The translations under genes and the position numbers were made by a program. The notes below the pieces were generated by a model, which did no database searches, was not told where the DNA came from, and was given only the letters and a program-made list of their open reading frames with translations. Of a stretch of DNA of 64,000 nt, positions 32,934-39,774 are shown in pieces. How positions within the stretch are numbered: position 1 is the first letter of the stretch; each line of letters opens with the position of its first letter. Source of the DNA: JAQBQZ01 sp964406475 (lineage in GTDB: Bacteria > Patescibacteriota > Minisyncoccia > Phycocordibacterales > CAIRYW01); the NCBI GenBank assembly GCA_964406475.1, contig CAYORS010000001.1, forward strand, positions 1 to 64,000. The letters run 5' to 3'.

Positions 32934-33977
32934 CTAAAACCTCCTCATCAAACCCTCCTTTATGAGGACCACCACCTTATCATGTGGTATCACAGTCGGC
33001 TCCACATCTCGAGTTGTGAGTGATCCATTAAATGCAGAGTCTTTGGTGTGAAAGAGATACCATGGAATACCCTCGATGACACCCTCCCCTTTGAGAATCT
33101 GCTCGTCTTTGATCTTTACTTCTCCGAAGCAATAAAACTGCTCTGCCATACGCAGAAGCATCACCGAATTTGAGAGATCGAGACCTCTCTTTTGATATGT
33201 AAAGACAGCAACATTACCTTTGGTATTAAACTGCACAATAAGCTGCATACGCTTGGAACGAAATGCCTTGCCCACTTCCTCGTTATCAGATGTGACAACT
33301 GCCATATCCACCATTCCCCCGTCAGCGATTCTAAACGTCTGCTTTTCTGCATTATCAAACTCCGCCAAGGCTCTTTTGTATTCATCATCTTGAAACTTTT
33401 TTGCTACTTGAATTGTGTTATGCCACCAATCACAAAGAGAATTGTTTGTGTCTTTCAAAATCTTCTCTGTCTCAGCCACTGTAAAAGGTACAGCCTCATT
33501 GCCAGTTCGCACCCATTCAATATGTGACATATATGCAATCTCTGCCCATTTATAAATAGTCTCGTAATCATCTTTAAAACACGAATGAAGAAACTTGATT
33601 GCAACAGAAAGCGCGTCTTTGTCTTTGGCGGGATTCAGATCTTCTGATTTGACAATACCCAAAATCGACTGAAGTTCTGGTTTGGTATCAATGCCGATAT
33701 ACCGAGCAACAAGTGATGCACATACTTCCCCCTTGTCTCTTTCTTTTGTGGTTGTTCCATGTTCATCAAAGATCCCTCCACCCACTCCCAAAAAAATAGT
33801 TTGAGGAAAGTCCGCAGGAGTTTTGCCAAAAGGGATCTTGCCTGATGCAAGAAATTCTATTTGTGCATCTTTAACTCCAGGAAACTTCTCTTCCCCTTCT
33901 TTAAAATTGCGAAGAAAAATGAGAGCAATGAGCTCATCTGCATGTGGTCTAAAATGTGTGACGATTTTTGTAATCAT
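32934..33977 (-). CDS. MYG1-like (UPF0160) protein, tentative
   Basis: A 347-aa protein. The N-terminus VTHFRPHADELIALIFL and the segment TIFLGVGGGIFDEHG have the layout of MYG1/UPF0160 metal-dependent proteins (HxGxFHADE, then DVGGxYD with DHH). GEVCASLVARYIGID also fits. The C-terminal half has aromatic-rich strands and no recognised motif. MYG1 in eukaryotes is an RNA exonuclease; whether this distant relative has that activity is unknown. The ATG at 33977 is only 5 nt downstream of tRNA-Pro; the longer ORF would read into the tRNA and is rejected. Confidence 0.5.
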   Translation of the reverse strand: MITKIVTHFRPHADELIALIFLRNFKEGEEKFPGVKDAQIEFLASGKIPFGKTPADFPQTIFLGVGGGIFDEHGTTTKERDKGEVCASLVARYIGIDTKPELQSILGIVKSEDLNPAKDKDALSVAIKFLHSCFKDDYETIYKWAEIAYMSHIEWVRTGNEAVPFTVAETEKILKDTNNSLCDWWHNTIQVAKKFQDDEYKRALAEFDNAEKQTFRIADGGMVDMAVVTSDNEEVGKAFRSKRMQLIVQFNTKGNVAVFTYQKRGLDLSNSVMLLRMAEQFYCFGEVKIKDEQILKGEGVIEGIPWYLFHTKDSAFNGSLTTRDVEPTVIPHDKVVVLIKEGLMRRF

Positions 33978-33982
33978 CTCTT

Positions 33983-34053
33983 TCGGGGTGCCGAGATTTG
34001 AACTCGGACTGAATGCTCCCAAAGCATTTATGCTACCGTTACACCACACCCCG
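33983..34053 (-). tRNA. tRNA-Pro (anticodon UGG), CCA not encoded
   Basis: Minus-strand cloverleaf: acceptor CGGGGTG/CACCCCG, D-arm GTGTAACGGTAGCAT, anticodon stem-loop AATGC-TTTGGGA-GCATT (anticodon TGG, G at position 37) and T-arm CCGAG-TTCAAAT-CTCGG. After the discriminator A the sequence is AAG, so CCA must be added by the Cca enzyme. Confidence 0.95.
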
Positions 34054-34095
34054 TTTCACTAGATACTAACACAAATTAAATAAAATAAAAACCTT

Positions 34096-34821
34096 TTAGC
34101 TTTTTGACCATAATATCTCCCATACCGTCTTCAAACTCTCACTGATGGACTTATTCTTGATTACAATCCCCATTTCATCACTCGTAGAAAAAAGCACCAC
34201 CTTATCATCAAATATCATTATTTCATTGCTTATCGACCTGTTCTCTAGCACTAGCTTCACCTCGCGGAGCAATTCGAGACCATCTTCCATATCCTTCTGA
34301 CCACTTTGATTATTCGGGGCAAATCCCCTGACCTTTATACCCCTTTTTACCCTGCTTTTTACATAGTTATCAACGAAGTTATCCCCGAAGTAGGCTCTAA
34401 TATCTTTTGAGTTTGTAAACGTGAGTATCTCCCCCTTTGCCAGAAGACTCTCCTCATATATCCGTTTGAGTCCGTCCTTGCCTGATACGAGCGACACTTT
34501 CGGACGCTTTTCGTTATTCTTGTTCTTGGCCATATCAACAAGACCCTTCTCGAGAGCATCCAAATTACTTTTCCTCTCCTTTATTAGGATTTCTGGATTG
34601 AGAGCACCAAAATACATTACCCCTCTCATCTTGAAGCCCGAGACCACACCTCTCTCTCCTAGCCGTTTCAAAACCTCAAAGTTGGTGATCCGATTGAGCT
34701 TGGACTCTCTTGCAATCTGGCTATTAGTCGCACTCCCAAGCGAAAGTAAGGCAATATAAACAGAAGCCTCATTTAGGCTAAACCCTATCTTTTGAAGCTC
34801 GTTTTTAAAATCTAAGTCCAT
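34096..34821 (-). CDS. TrmB-family transcriptional regulator (copy 4)
   Basis: A 241-aa regulator, the shortest of the four. Its HTH is at residues 10-75 (IGFSLNEASVYIALLSLGSA, LNRITNFEVLKRLGERGVV). The linker is VSLVSGKDGLKRIYEESL, where the others have FYEG. A compact C-terminal domain follows. A minus-strand TTGACA lies at 34877-34872 next to a palindrome. It may be co-transcribed with tRNA-Pro and the MYG1-like gene downstream, as no terminator is seen in the 42-nt gap. Confidence 0.85.
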   Translation of the reverse strand: MDLDFKNELQKIGFSLNEASVYIALLSLGSATNSQIARESKLNRITNFEVLKRLGERGVVSGFKMRGVMYFGALNPEILIKERKSNLDALEKGLVDMAKNKNNEKRPKVSLVSGKDGLKRIYEESLLAKGEILTFTNSKDIRAYFGDNFVDNYVKSRVKRGIKVRGFAPNNQSGQKDMEDGLELLREVKLVLENRSISNEIMIFDDKVVLFSTSDEMGIVIKNKSISESLKTVWEILWSKS

Positions 34822-34874
34822 AGTTGTAATATATTACGACAGCAATATAATTATATATTATATAGTTTTTGTGT

Positions 34875-34893
34875 CAATATATCCCCTATATTG
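34875..34893. promoter_or_regulatory. Candidate operator upstream of TrmB copy 4
   Basis: CAATATA-TCCCC-TATATTG, a perfect 7-bp palindrome around TCCCC that overlaps the -35. A second palindrome (TTGTAAA...TTTACAA) overlaps its right end. The core ATATCCCCTATA is the complement of the element at 18285-18298. Confidence 0.5.
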
Positions 34894-34942
34894 TAAAATA
34901 AATTTACAATTCTGTTTTCACGTGTAACATAGAGCTTGGCTT

Positions 34943-35176
34943 ATGAAATTCACCAATCGTCAGTTCTTTCTTACTTCGTTTCTCTTCGAATTAATTTGGA
35001 TACCCATCCACATTAAATTTTTAAACCAATACCTTCCTCTGAATCTTGATACTTACACCGTATTGCGCCATACACCTTTACTGTTCATAGGTGTGACAAG
35101 TTCAACATTTTTGAGCTTCCTAAGCGCAGGATTCTTTTTTAGATATGGTTTAGGAATGAAACCCCCTGAGAGCTGA
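34943..35176 (+). CDS. Small membrane protein (77 aa)
   Basis: A 77-aa protein with two hydrophobic stretches (FFLTSFLFELIWIPIHI and LLFIGVTSSTFLSFLSAGFFF). No family is recognised. It diverges from TrmB copy 4 and ends inside a hairpin (35165-35186), followed by a terminator. A possible target of the divergent regulator. Confidence 0.65.
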   Translation: MKFTNRQFFLTSFLFELIWIPIHIKFLNQYLPLNLDTYTVLRHTPLLFIGVTSSTFLSFLSAGFFFRYGLGMKPPES

Positions 35177-35191
35177 AGCTCTCAGGACTTG

Positions 35192-35215
35192 AAGCACCAT
35201 CTCGGTGCTTTTTTT
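35192..35215 (+). terminator. Terminator after the 77-aa membrane protein
   Basis: AAGCACC (35192-35198) pairs with GGTGCTT (35204-35210), then T5. A second perfect hairpin (CCTGAGAGC/GCTCTCAGG) lies just upstream around the stop codon. Confidence 0.88.
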
Positions 35216-35316
35216 AAAATACCGTAAAATGCCGAGGGTAACCCTTACCACCAAAAAACTTAGTATTTTATATAAAAAGTATTTGTGTTATTATAAAATC
35301 GGAGCACTTTTGTGTT

Positions 35317-35457
35317 ATGTCCACCGACGATGATATTACTTTCATCCCCCGCTCTGAAAAAGAGCAGCCGCATGAGCCTGCAATTACAGTTTCTCTTCTC
35401 TTTACAGAAGACGAGGTCAAACAAGTAGACTGGGATCGTGTCTCTGAAGAATGGTAA
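35317..35457 (+). CDS. Small acidic protein (46 aa)
   Basis: A 46-aa ORF starting MSTDDDITFIPRSEKEQPHE and ending in KQVDWDRVSEEW. It is supported by an AT-rich -10-like TATAAA upstream, a clean ATG, and a strong terminator directly after the stop. An antisense ORF of 75 codons covers the same bases but has no such signals. Function unknown; very acidic with an amphipathic C-terminal helix. Confidence 0.6.
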   Translation: MSTDDDITFIPRSEKEQPHEPAITVSLLFTEDEVKQVDWDRVSEEW

Positions 35458-35458
35458 G

Positions 35459-35480
35459 CCGAGTAATAACTCGGTTTTTT
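35459..35480 (+). terminator. Terminator of the 46-aa gene
   Basis: CCGAGT (35459-35464), loop AATA, ACTCGG (35469-35474), then T6. Confidence 0.85.
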
Positions 35481-35487
35481 ATTTTGT

Positions 35488-35997
35488 GATTTCATATGAA
35501 AACATACCCTATTACTCAGGCAAAATTTGATTTGGAAGCACCATGATCCTTGCTTTATTTAAAGCCCTATCAATCTCAACTGTATAGACATCGAACTGCC
35601 AGTCTTTCACGTGAAACTCTGCTATGTAGGCCTCAATAACTCTTCCAAGTTTTTGAAGCTTATATTTATCAACATTTTCTGCCGGATTATAGGTTTCACG
35701 TGAATCATATGTAGGGTTTTCATATGAAACACTTTTCACCTCAATAAAGTGAAAAATTCTGTCTTTTTCTACAACAATATCTATTTCTCCGTACGGTTTC
35801 CAATAATTCTTATGTTTTAATATAAAGCCCTTTTGAAGAAGAAATTTGAGGGTAATAGATTCTCCCAAAGATCCTATTTTGTTACCTATCATAATCTAGC
35901 AATAAACAATGTTTCATATGAAATATATTACCACAAAACAATACAAAATTCTTAAAATAGGTTCACATGAAACACCTATTATGTTTCTTATGAAACA
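35488..35997. promoter_or_regulatory. Cluster of parS-like (ParB-site-like) palindromes
   Basis: Compared with the known parS consensus TGTTTCACGTGAAACA, seven 16-mers score as follows by eye: 35603-35618 and 35692-35707 (14/16 each, exact TTTCACGTGAA core), 35910-35925, 35959-35974 and 35982-35997 (13/16 each), 35716-35731 (12/16) and 35488-35503 (10/16). An eighth site lies at 34914-34929 (13/16). Several lie inside yraN. The density strongly suggests ParB/Noc-type binding and a partition site. No parAB genes are in the window. Confidence 0.6.
35512..35892 (-). CDS. yraN: YraN/UPF0102 family protein
   Basis: A 126-aa protein of the YraN family, which has a restriction-endonuclease-like fold. 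Visible motifs are GNKIGSLGESITLKFLLQKG, NYWKPYGEIDIVVEKD and FIEVKSVS, corresponding to the conserved G-x-x-GE, GEIDI and E-x-K core. Some homologues are linked to DNA uptake or structure-specific cleavage; this one's function is unproven. Three of the parS-like palindromes lie within its coding sequence. Confidence 0.9.
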   Translation of the reverse strand: MIGNKIGSLGESITLKFLLQKGFILKHKNYWKPYGEIDIVVEKDRIFHFIEVKSVSYENPTYDSRETYNPAENVDKYKLQKLGRVIEAYIAEFHVKDWQFDVYTVEIDRALNKARIMVLPNQILPE

Positions 35998-36008
35998 TAA
36001 TAGGTGTT
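35971..36008. repeat. Perfect 17-bp inverted repeat enclosing a parS-like site
   Basis: AACACCTATTATGTTTC (35971-35987) and its exact complement (35992-36008) around TTAT. The parS-like site at 35982-35997 sits at the centre. Confidence 0.85.
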
Positions 36009-36143
36009 GATAAATAGTAAAATATAAATTATAAAAAGAAATTATACTTTATCTATATTTATCAACGTTTTTTGGTTATATAGGACATATATTTTTGACT
36101 TTTATCAATTTGTCTTTTAAACATATCCACCGAGTTATCCACA
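36006..36143. other. AT-rich element with DnaA box; candidate replication-origin segment
   Basis: A 10-bp inverted repeat (GTTGATAAAT 36006-36015, ATTTATCAAC 36057-36066) flanks about 40 bp of nearly pure A/T. A perfect DnaA box TTATCCACA lies at 36135-36143, preceded by the box-like ATATCCACC. No gene is present. The combination with the adjacent parS-like cluster suggests an origin or partition role; dnaA itself is not in the window. Confidence 0.4.
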
Positions 36144-36219
36144 GTTTTGTTGAAAAATAAGAGTGATTTGTGGGTAAAGGACAGAGAGGGGGGGGGTGTC
36201 GTCACAGATAATCTCGAGA

Positions 36220-36470
36220 GGAGAATCTCCCGCACCTCTCATCTCGCCGTCGCTCGATTCGGGTTCGGCACCAGCTCGCTTGTTTCTGAAACTTCAGAAA
36301 CCTAGCCCCCGTTGTTCGATTCTCCCACACAGAACACTCAAGCGTTTTGTTTAGTCCCACAAAAGTAGGAGAATCGACCATTACATGGTCAGTACACCTT
36401 TTGGTGATTTTGTCTCTCCGCCAGCCGGCGGATCGCAAAATCAGCTCAAAAGGTTTTCGATTCTCCCACG
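36220..36470. repeat. tRNA T-arm-like fragments beside tRNA-Gly
   Basis: The gene-free stretch from 36150 to 36544 holds a run of nine G (36188-36196) and then copies of a T-arm-like sequence. TTCGATTCTCCCAC occurs at 36315-36328 and 36456-36469, and the inverted GTAGGAGAATCGA at 36365-36377. They match the T-arm of tRNA-Gly(GCC) at 36548-36565. Intervening sequence is GC-richer than average. No ORF is convincing here. Confidence 0.65.
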
Positions 36471-36495
36471 AAAGTGCCCTGCACTTTCTTACTCA

Positions 36496-36545
36496 CACAA
36501 AAATACAAAAAGCACCTAAGACTAGGTGCTTTTTGTATTTTTGTG
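36496..36545 (-). terminator. Terminator of the tRNA-Arg/tRNA-Gly transcript
   Basis: A 22-bp perfect stem (36496-36517 with 36524-36545), 6-nt loop, starting right at the 3' end of tRNA-Gly. The A/T-rich outer stem supplies U residues on the minus strand. Confidence 0.7.
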
Positions 36546-36614
36546 CGAGTAGGGAGAATCGAACTCCCGTCTAATCCTTGGCAAGGACTCGTTCTACCAC
36601 TAAACCATACCCGC
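36544..36614 (-). tRNA. tRNA-Gly (anticodon GCC), CCA not encoded
   Basis: Minus-strand cloverleaf: acceptor GCGGGTA/TACTCGC, D-arm GTTTAGTGGTAGAAC, anticodon stem-loop AGTCC-TTGCCAA-GGATT (anticodon GCC) and T-arm GGGAG-TTCGATT-CTCCC. The next bases after the discriminator A are CAA, not CCA. Confidence 0.95.
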
Positions 36615-36649
36615 TTCTTTTTTGGTTATTATTTTTAAAAAACAACCAA

Positions 36650-36724
36650 TGGTGCTCTCGGAGGGACTCGAACCCCCAAAAACGGTTCCGAAGACCGTTG
36701 TGATATCCATTTCACCACGAGAGC
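36650..36724 (-). tRNA. tRNA-Arg (anticodon UCG), CCA encoded
   Basis: Minus-strand cloverleaf: acceptor GCTCTCG/CGAGAGC, anticodon stem-loop ACGGT-CTTCGGA-ACCGT (anticodon TCG) and T-arm GGGGG-TTCGAGT-CCCTC. ACCA is encoded at 36653-36650. It lies 35 nt upstream of tRNA-Gly in a probable joint transcript and diverges from cca. Confidence 0.94.
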
Positions 36725-36783
36725 TTATATACTACTATACAGCTAAATTATACAAAAATCAAAAAATATACTACTATAATACT

Positions 36784-38265
36784 ATGGAATCACAAAATCT
36801 CTTTATTCCCAAAGAAGTTTCACGAGTAACACAAATACTAGAAAATGCTGGTTTTGAAGCGTATCTTGTGGGTGGTTGTACTCGAGATATGTTTCTCGGT
36901 AAAAAGCCTAAAGACTGGGACATTACAACCAATGCAACTCCGGAAGAGATTGTACCTCTTTTTGATAACACTTTTTATGAAAATGACTATGGGACAGTGG
37001 GTATAGTGACAGAATCAGAAGATCCAACTCTCAAAGTTATCGAGGTCACTCCGTATCGTATAGAAGGGAAGTATTCAAACAACAGACATCCAGACGAAGT
37101 AAAATGGAGTAAAAACCTCACTGACGATTTAGATCGTAGAGATTTTACTATAAACGCAATAGCGCTTCGTCTAACAGGAGAAGGGGATTTGGAAGTAGTA
37201 GATCCTCATAATGGTCGCAAAGACCTTCAAAAGGGAGTTTTACATACAGTAGGGAACCCTCACGAGAGATTCCGAGAAGATGGTCTACGAATCCTTCGAG
37301 CTGTTCGTATTGCGACAGATATTGGGTTTGTGATTGATCCACGAACAGAGAAAGCGATTGTCGAGGAAGGACATTTACTTACCAATATCTCAGAAGAGCG
37401 TATTAGGGATGAGTTTTCAAAGATTATTGCATCAGAAACACCTCATATAGGTATTGAAATGTGCCGAAAATTCAATATTTTGCAATACTTTTTGCCCGAA
37501 CTACTCGATGGTGTAGGATGTGGCCAGAACCAAGCACACGCTTTTGATGTGTTTACACATCTTATGAAAACCCTCGAACATTCTGCAAAGAAAGACTATA
37601 CATTCGAGGTGCGTCTTGCGTCACTATTTCATGATATTGGCAAACCAGAAACAAAACGACCTAGCACAAAGAAAGATGAGCCAACATTTTATGGCCACGA
37701 TGTGGTAGGAGCACGGATGACAAAAAAAATCCTTGAAAGGCTTAAGTTTCCCAAAAAAACAATAGATACCGTGGTCAAATTGGTACGATGGCATATGTTC
37801 TTTTCTGATACTGAGACAATAACACTCTCTGCGGTGCGAAGAATGATTAGAAATGTAGGAGAAGAGAATATTTGGTATCTTATGGATGTGCGTACTTGTG
37901 ATCGTATAGGCACAGGAAGACCAAAAGAAGATCCTTATCGACTTCGCAAATATCACTCTATGGTAGAAGAAGCAATGAGAAATCCTATATCAGTAGCCAC
38001 ACTCAAAATAAATGGGGGAAGAATAATTGAAATCACAAAAGAAAAACCAGGACCAAAAATAGGCAACATACTTCATATTCTTCTTGAAGAGGCACTCGAC
38101 AATCCAGAAAAAAACACAGAAGAGTATTTAGAAAAGAGAGCACAAGAACTAAATGAATTGAAAGATATAGACCTAAAAATACTAGGAGATAAAGCAAAAG
38201 AAAAAAAAGAACAGATAGAAGATACTGAGATCAAAAAAATACGCACCAGACATCACGTCAAATAA
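36784..38265 (+). CDS. cca: CCA-adding tRNA nucleotidyltransferase with HD domain
   Basis: A 493-aa class II nucleotidyltransferase that adds or repairs the 3' CCA of tRNAs. Motifs: EAYLVGGCTRDMFLG and KDWDITTNA (catalytic DxD), DDLDRRDFTINAIA, and RFREDGLRILRAVRIATDIG. A C-terminal HD domain follows (LASLFHDIGKPE at about residue 283). The start at 36784 is chosen because the longer frame reads through tRNA-Arg. TATAAT lies at 36775-36780 and TATACT at 36767-36772. Two of the four tRNAs in the window lack an encoded CCA, so the adding activity is needed. Confidence 0.95.
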   Translation: MESQNLFIPKEVSRVTQILENAGFEAYLVGGCTRDMFLGKKPKDWDITTNATPEEIVPLFDNTFYENDYGTVGIVTESEDPTLKVIEVTPYRIEGKYSNNRHPDEVKWSKNLTDDLDRRDFTINAIALRLTGEGDLEVVDPHNGRKDLQKGVLHTVGNPHERFREDGLRILRAVRIATDIGFVIDPRTEKAIVEEGHLLTNISEERIRDEFSKIIASETPHIGIEMCRKFNILQYFLPELLDGVGCGQNQAHAFDVFTHLMKTLEHSAKKDYTFEVRLASLFHDIGKPETKRPSTKKDEPTFYGHDVVGARMTKKILERLKFPKKTIDTVVKLVRWHMFFSDTETITLSAVRRMIRNVGEENIWYLMDVRTCDRIGTGRPKEDPYRLRKYHSMVEEAMRNPISVATLKINGGRIIEITKEKPGPKIGNILHILLEEALDNPEKNTEEYLEKRAQELNELKDIDLKILGDKAKEKKEQIEDTEIKKIRTRHHVK

Positions 38266-38944
38266 AGGACTCCGAGCAAGCTCGTGGGAGTATTCTTGCT
38301 GAATTTGCTCTACTCATTCTCTTACCCGAAAAAGCATCGAGGTATTGACCCTTGTTAGCTCCTCGACTCAAAAGAGAAAGTGAGTACACTTTCTCTTTAC
38401 TCGTTCTATGTCGCTAAATAAAAACTCGTTTTTATTATATTTTTTGCCAAAGGAAAAGACCGCTTCCGCGGCAAGGGATCTTACAATGAATGTGTCAACT
38501 TATAATTATTGTGACACTTGCAATTCTCTAACCTCAAAAACGGCCTTTATTTTCAACGTTTTCCTTAATATATGGACTATTGAAGGAATCTCCATGCTCT
38601 AGAGAAGTTGAATAAGGAGTTTAAATCATACGCAGTTTTAAGTAATCACAAGAAGGAAATAGTGAGAAGTTCTTTTTTTATAATACTACACATAGTGTAG
38701 TTGAAAGAGATATATAGTGAGAAATTCTTATCTATATTTTTCACGTGTATTCTTTTGTGCGTGATTTAATGTACTCAAAGAACATTTGTTCGCAATGTAT
38801 GAAGACACAAGCTGTCTTTCTTTTTTGATTATTATAATAACAAGATGTCTTTTATAATATCTTTATTGCGACTGATATTATTATATATGTGACCTAAAGG
38901 ACATGTAAAGGACAATCTGTGGATAACTCGTGTCCTTTATAAAA
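38266..38944. other. 679-bp gene-free interval after cca
   Basis: No convincing ORF; a 64-codon plus-strand ORF at 38408 lacks support. Contents: a hairpin AAAGAGAAAGTG...CACTTTCTCTTT (38371-38398); two copies of ATAGTGAGAARTTCTT (38659-38674, 38714-38729) flanking TATAAT (38679-38684) and the palindrome CTACAC-ATA-GTGTAG (38686-38700); a parS-like half site (38738-38750); and TAAAGGACA repeats with a DnaA box near 38918. Confidence 0.6.
38906..38939. promoter_or_regulatory. DnaA box within a hairpin loop
   Basis: TAAAGGACA (38906-38914) and TGTCCTTTA (38931-38939) form a 9-bp stem. The loop carries TGTGGATAA (38918-38926), the complement of the DnaA box TTATCCACA. A further direct copy of TAAAGGACA is at 38895-38903. 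Confidence 0.5.
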
Positions 38945-39742
38945 TTATTTTATTTTTATTTCGATCATAATAGGGCAATGATCAGAACCTAAAGTGTTTT
39001 TTAGTATCTGAGCGTCGAGAAGAGATGGAAGTAGTCGCTTACTTACAAAAAAATAATCTATTCTCCATCCCACATTACGCAAACGAGCACTACCCCAGTT
39101 GGACCACCAAGTATAGTGTTCTCCTTCTTTGACAAAATGTCTAAAAGTATCAAAGAATCCTGCTTCTATGATTTTGTTTATTCCTTCTCGCTCTTCATTG
39201 GTAAACCCATGCTCTCCTTCATTGTCCTTTGGTCGCGCAAGATCTATAGGCATATGTGCCACATTCAAATCTCCACAAAAAATAACAGGTTTCTTGGCTT
39301 CGAGCTTCTCAACATGAGCAAGAAATGCAGGGTCCCAGTGTTTGTGACGGAAATCAAGTCGACTCAAGTCATCTTTGGAGTTTGGTGTGTAGACATTGAC
39401 CAAAAAGAATTTTTCGAATTCAAGTGTGAGAACACGCCCCTCGGCATTAGCGTCACCGTAGTCATCGGCAAGCGAGTATGTTGATGAAATTTCAGAATCA
39501 AAGTTGAGCAATACAGAAAGCGGCTTTATCTTGGTAAATATGGCTGTACCACTATACCCCTTACGGACGGCAGAGCACCAATACTCCTCATACTCTGGCA
39601 AATCAACAGGAGACTGACCTTGCTCTGCCTTGGTTTCTTGGAGACATATAATATCGGGGGAATATGTGGTGACGAAAGGAGTAAATAGACCCTTGCGATC
39701 GACGCTCCTTATACCATTCACATTCCATGAGATAATCTTCAT
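38945..39742 (-). CDS. xth: Exodeoxyribonuclease III (AP endonuclease, ExoA/Xth)
   Basis: A 265-aa EEP-fold nuclease for base excision repair. Family motifs in order: MKIISWNVNGIRS, DIICLQETKAEQ (metal-binding Glu), YSGTAIFTK, NVYTPNS, FCGDLNVAHMPIDLARP, TWWSNWGSARLRNVGWRIDYFF, and the terminal GSDHCPI (catalytic Asp-His). The start at 39742 gives the canonical N-terminus. It can act after the MutY-like glycosylase encoded at 16.8 kb. Confidence 0.96.
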   Translation of the reverse strand: MKIISWNVNGIRSVDRKGLFTPFVTTYSPDIICLQETKAEQGQSPVDLPEYEEYWCSAVRKGYSGTAIFTKIKPLSVLLNFDSEISSTYSLADDYGDANAEGRVLTLEFEKFFLVNVYTPNSKDDLSRLDFRHKHWDPAFLAHVEKLEAKKPVIFCGDLNVAHMPIDLARPKDNEGEHGFTNEEREGINKIIEAGFFDTFRHFVKEGEHYTWWSNWGSARLRNVGWRIDYFFVSKRLLPSLLDAQILKNTLGSDHCPIMIEIKIK

Positions 39743-39774
39743 ATATAGGTAGTATAGATGACAAAGACACAAAG

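Noticed and set aside
35268..35495. 75-aa minus-strand ORF
   Set aside because: The plus-strand 46-aa ORF has a promoter-like element and a terminator directly after its stop; the minus ORF has neither.
38408..38602. 64-aa plus-strand ORF in the gap after cca
   Set aside because: No promoter, no terminator at its end, composition like non-coding DNA; probably chance.
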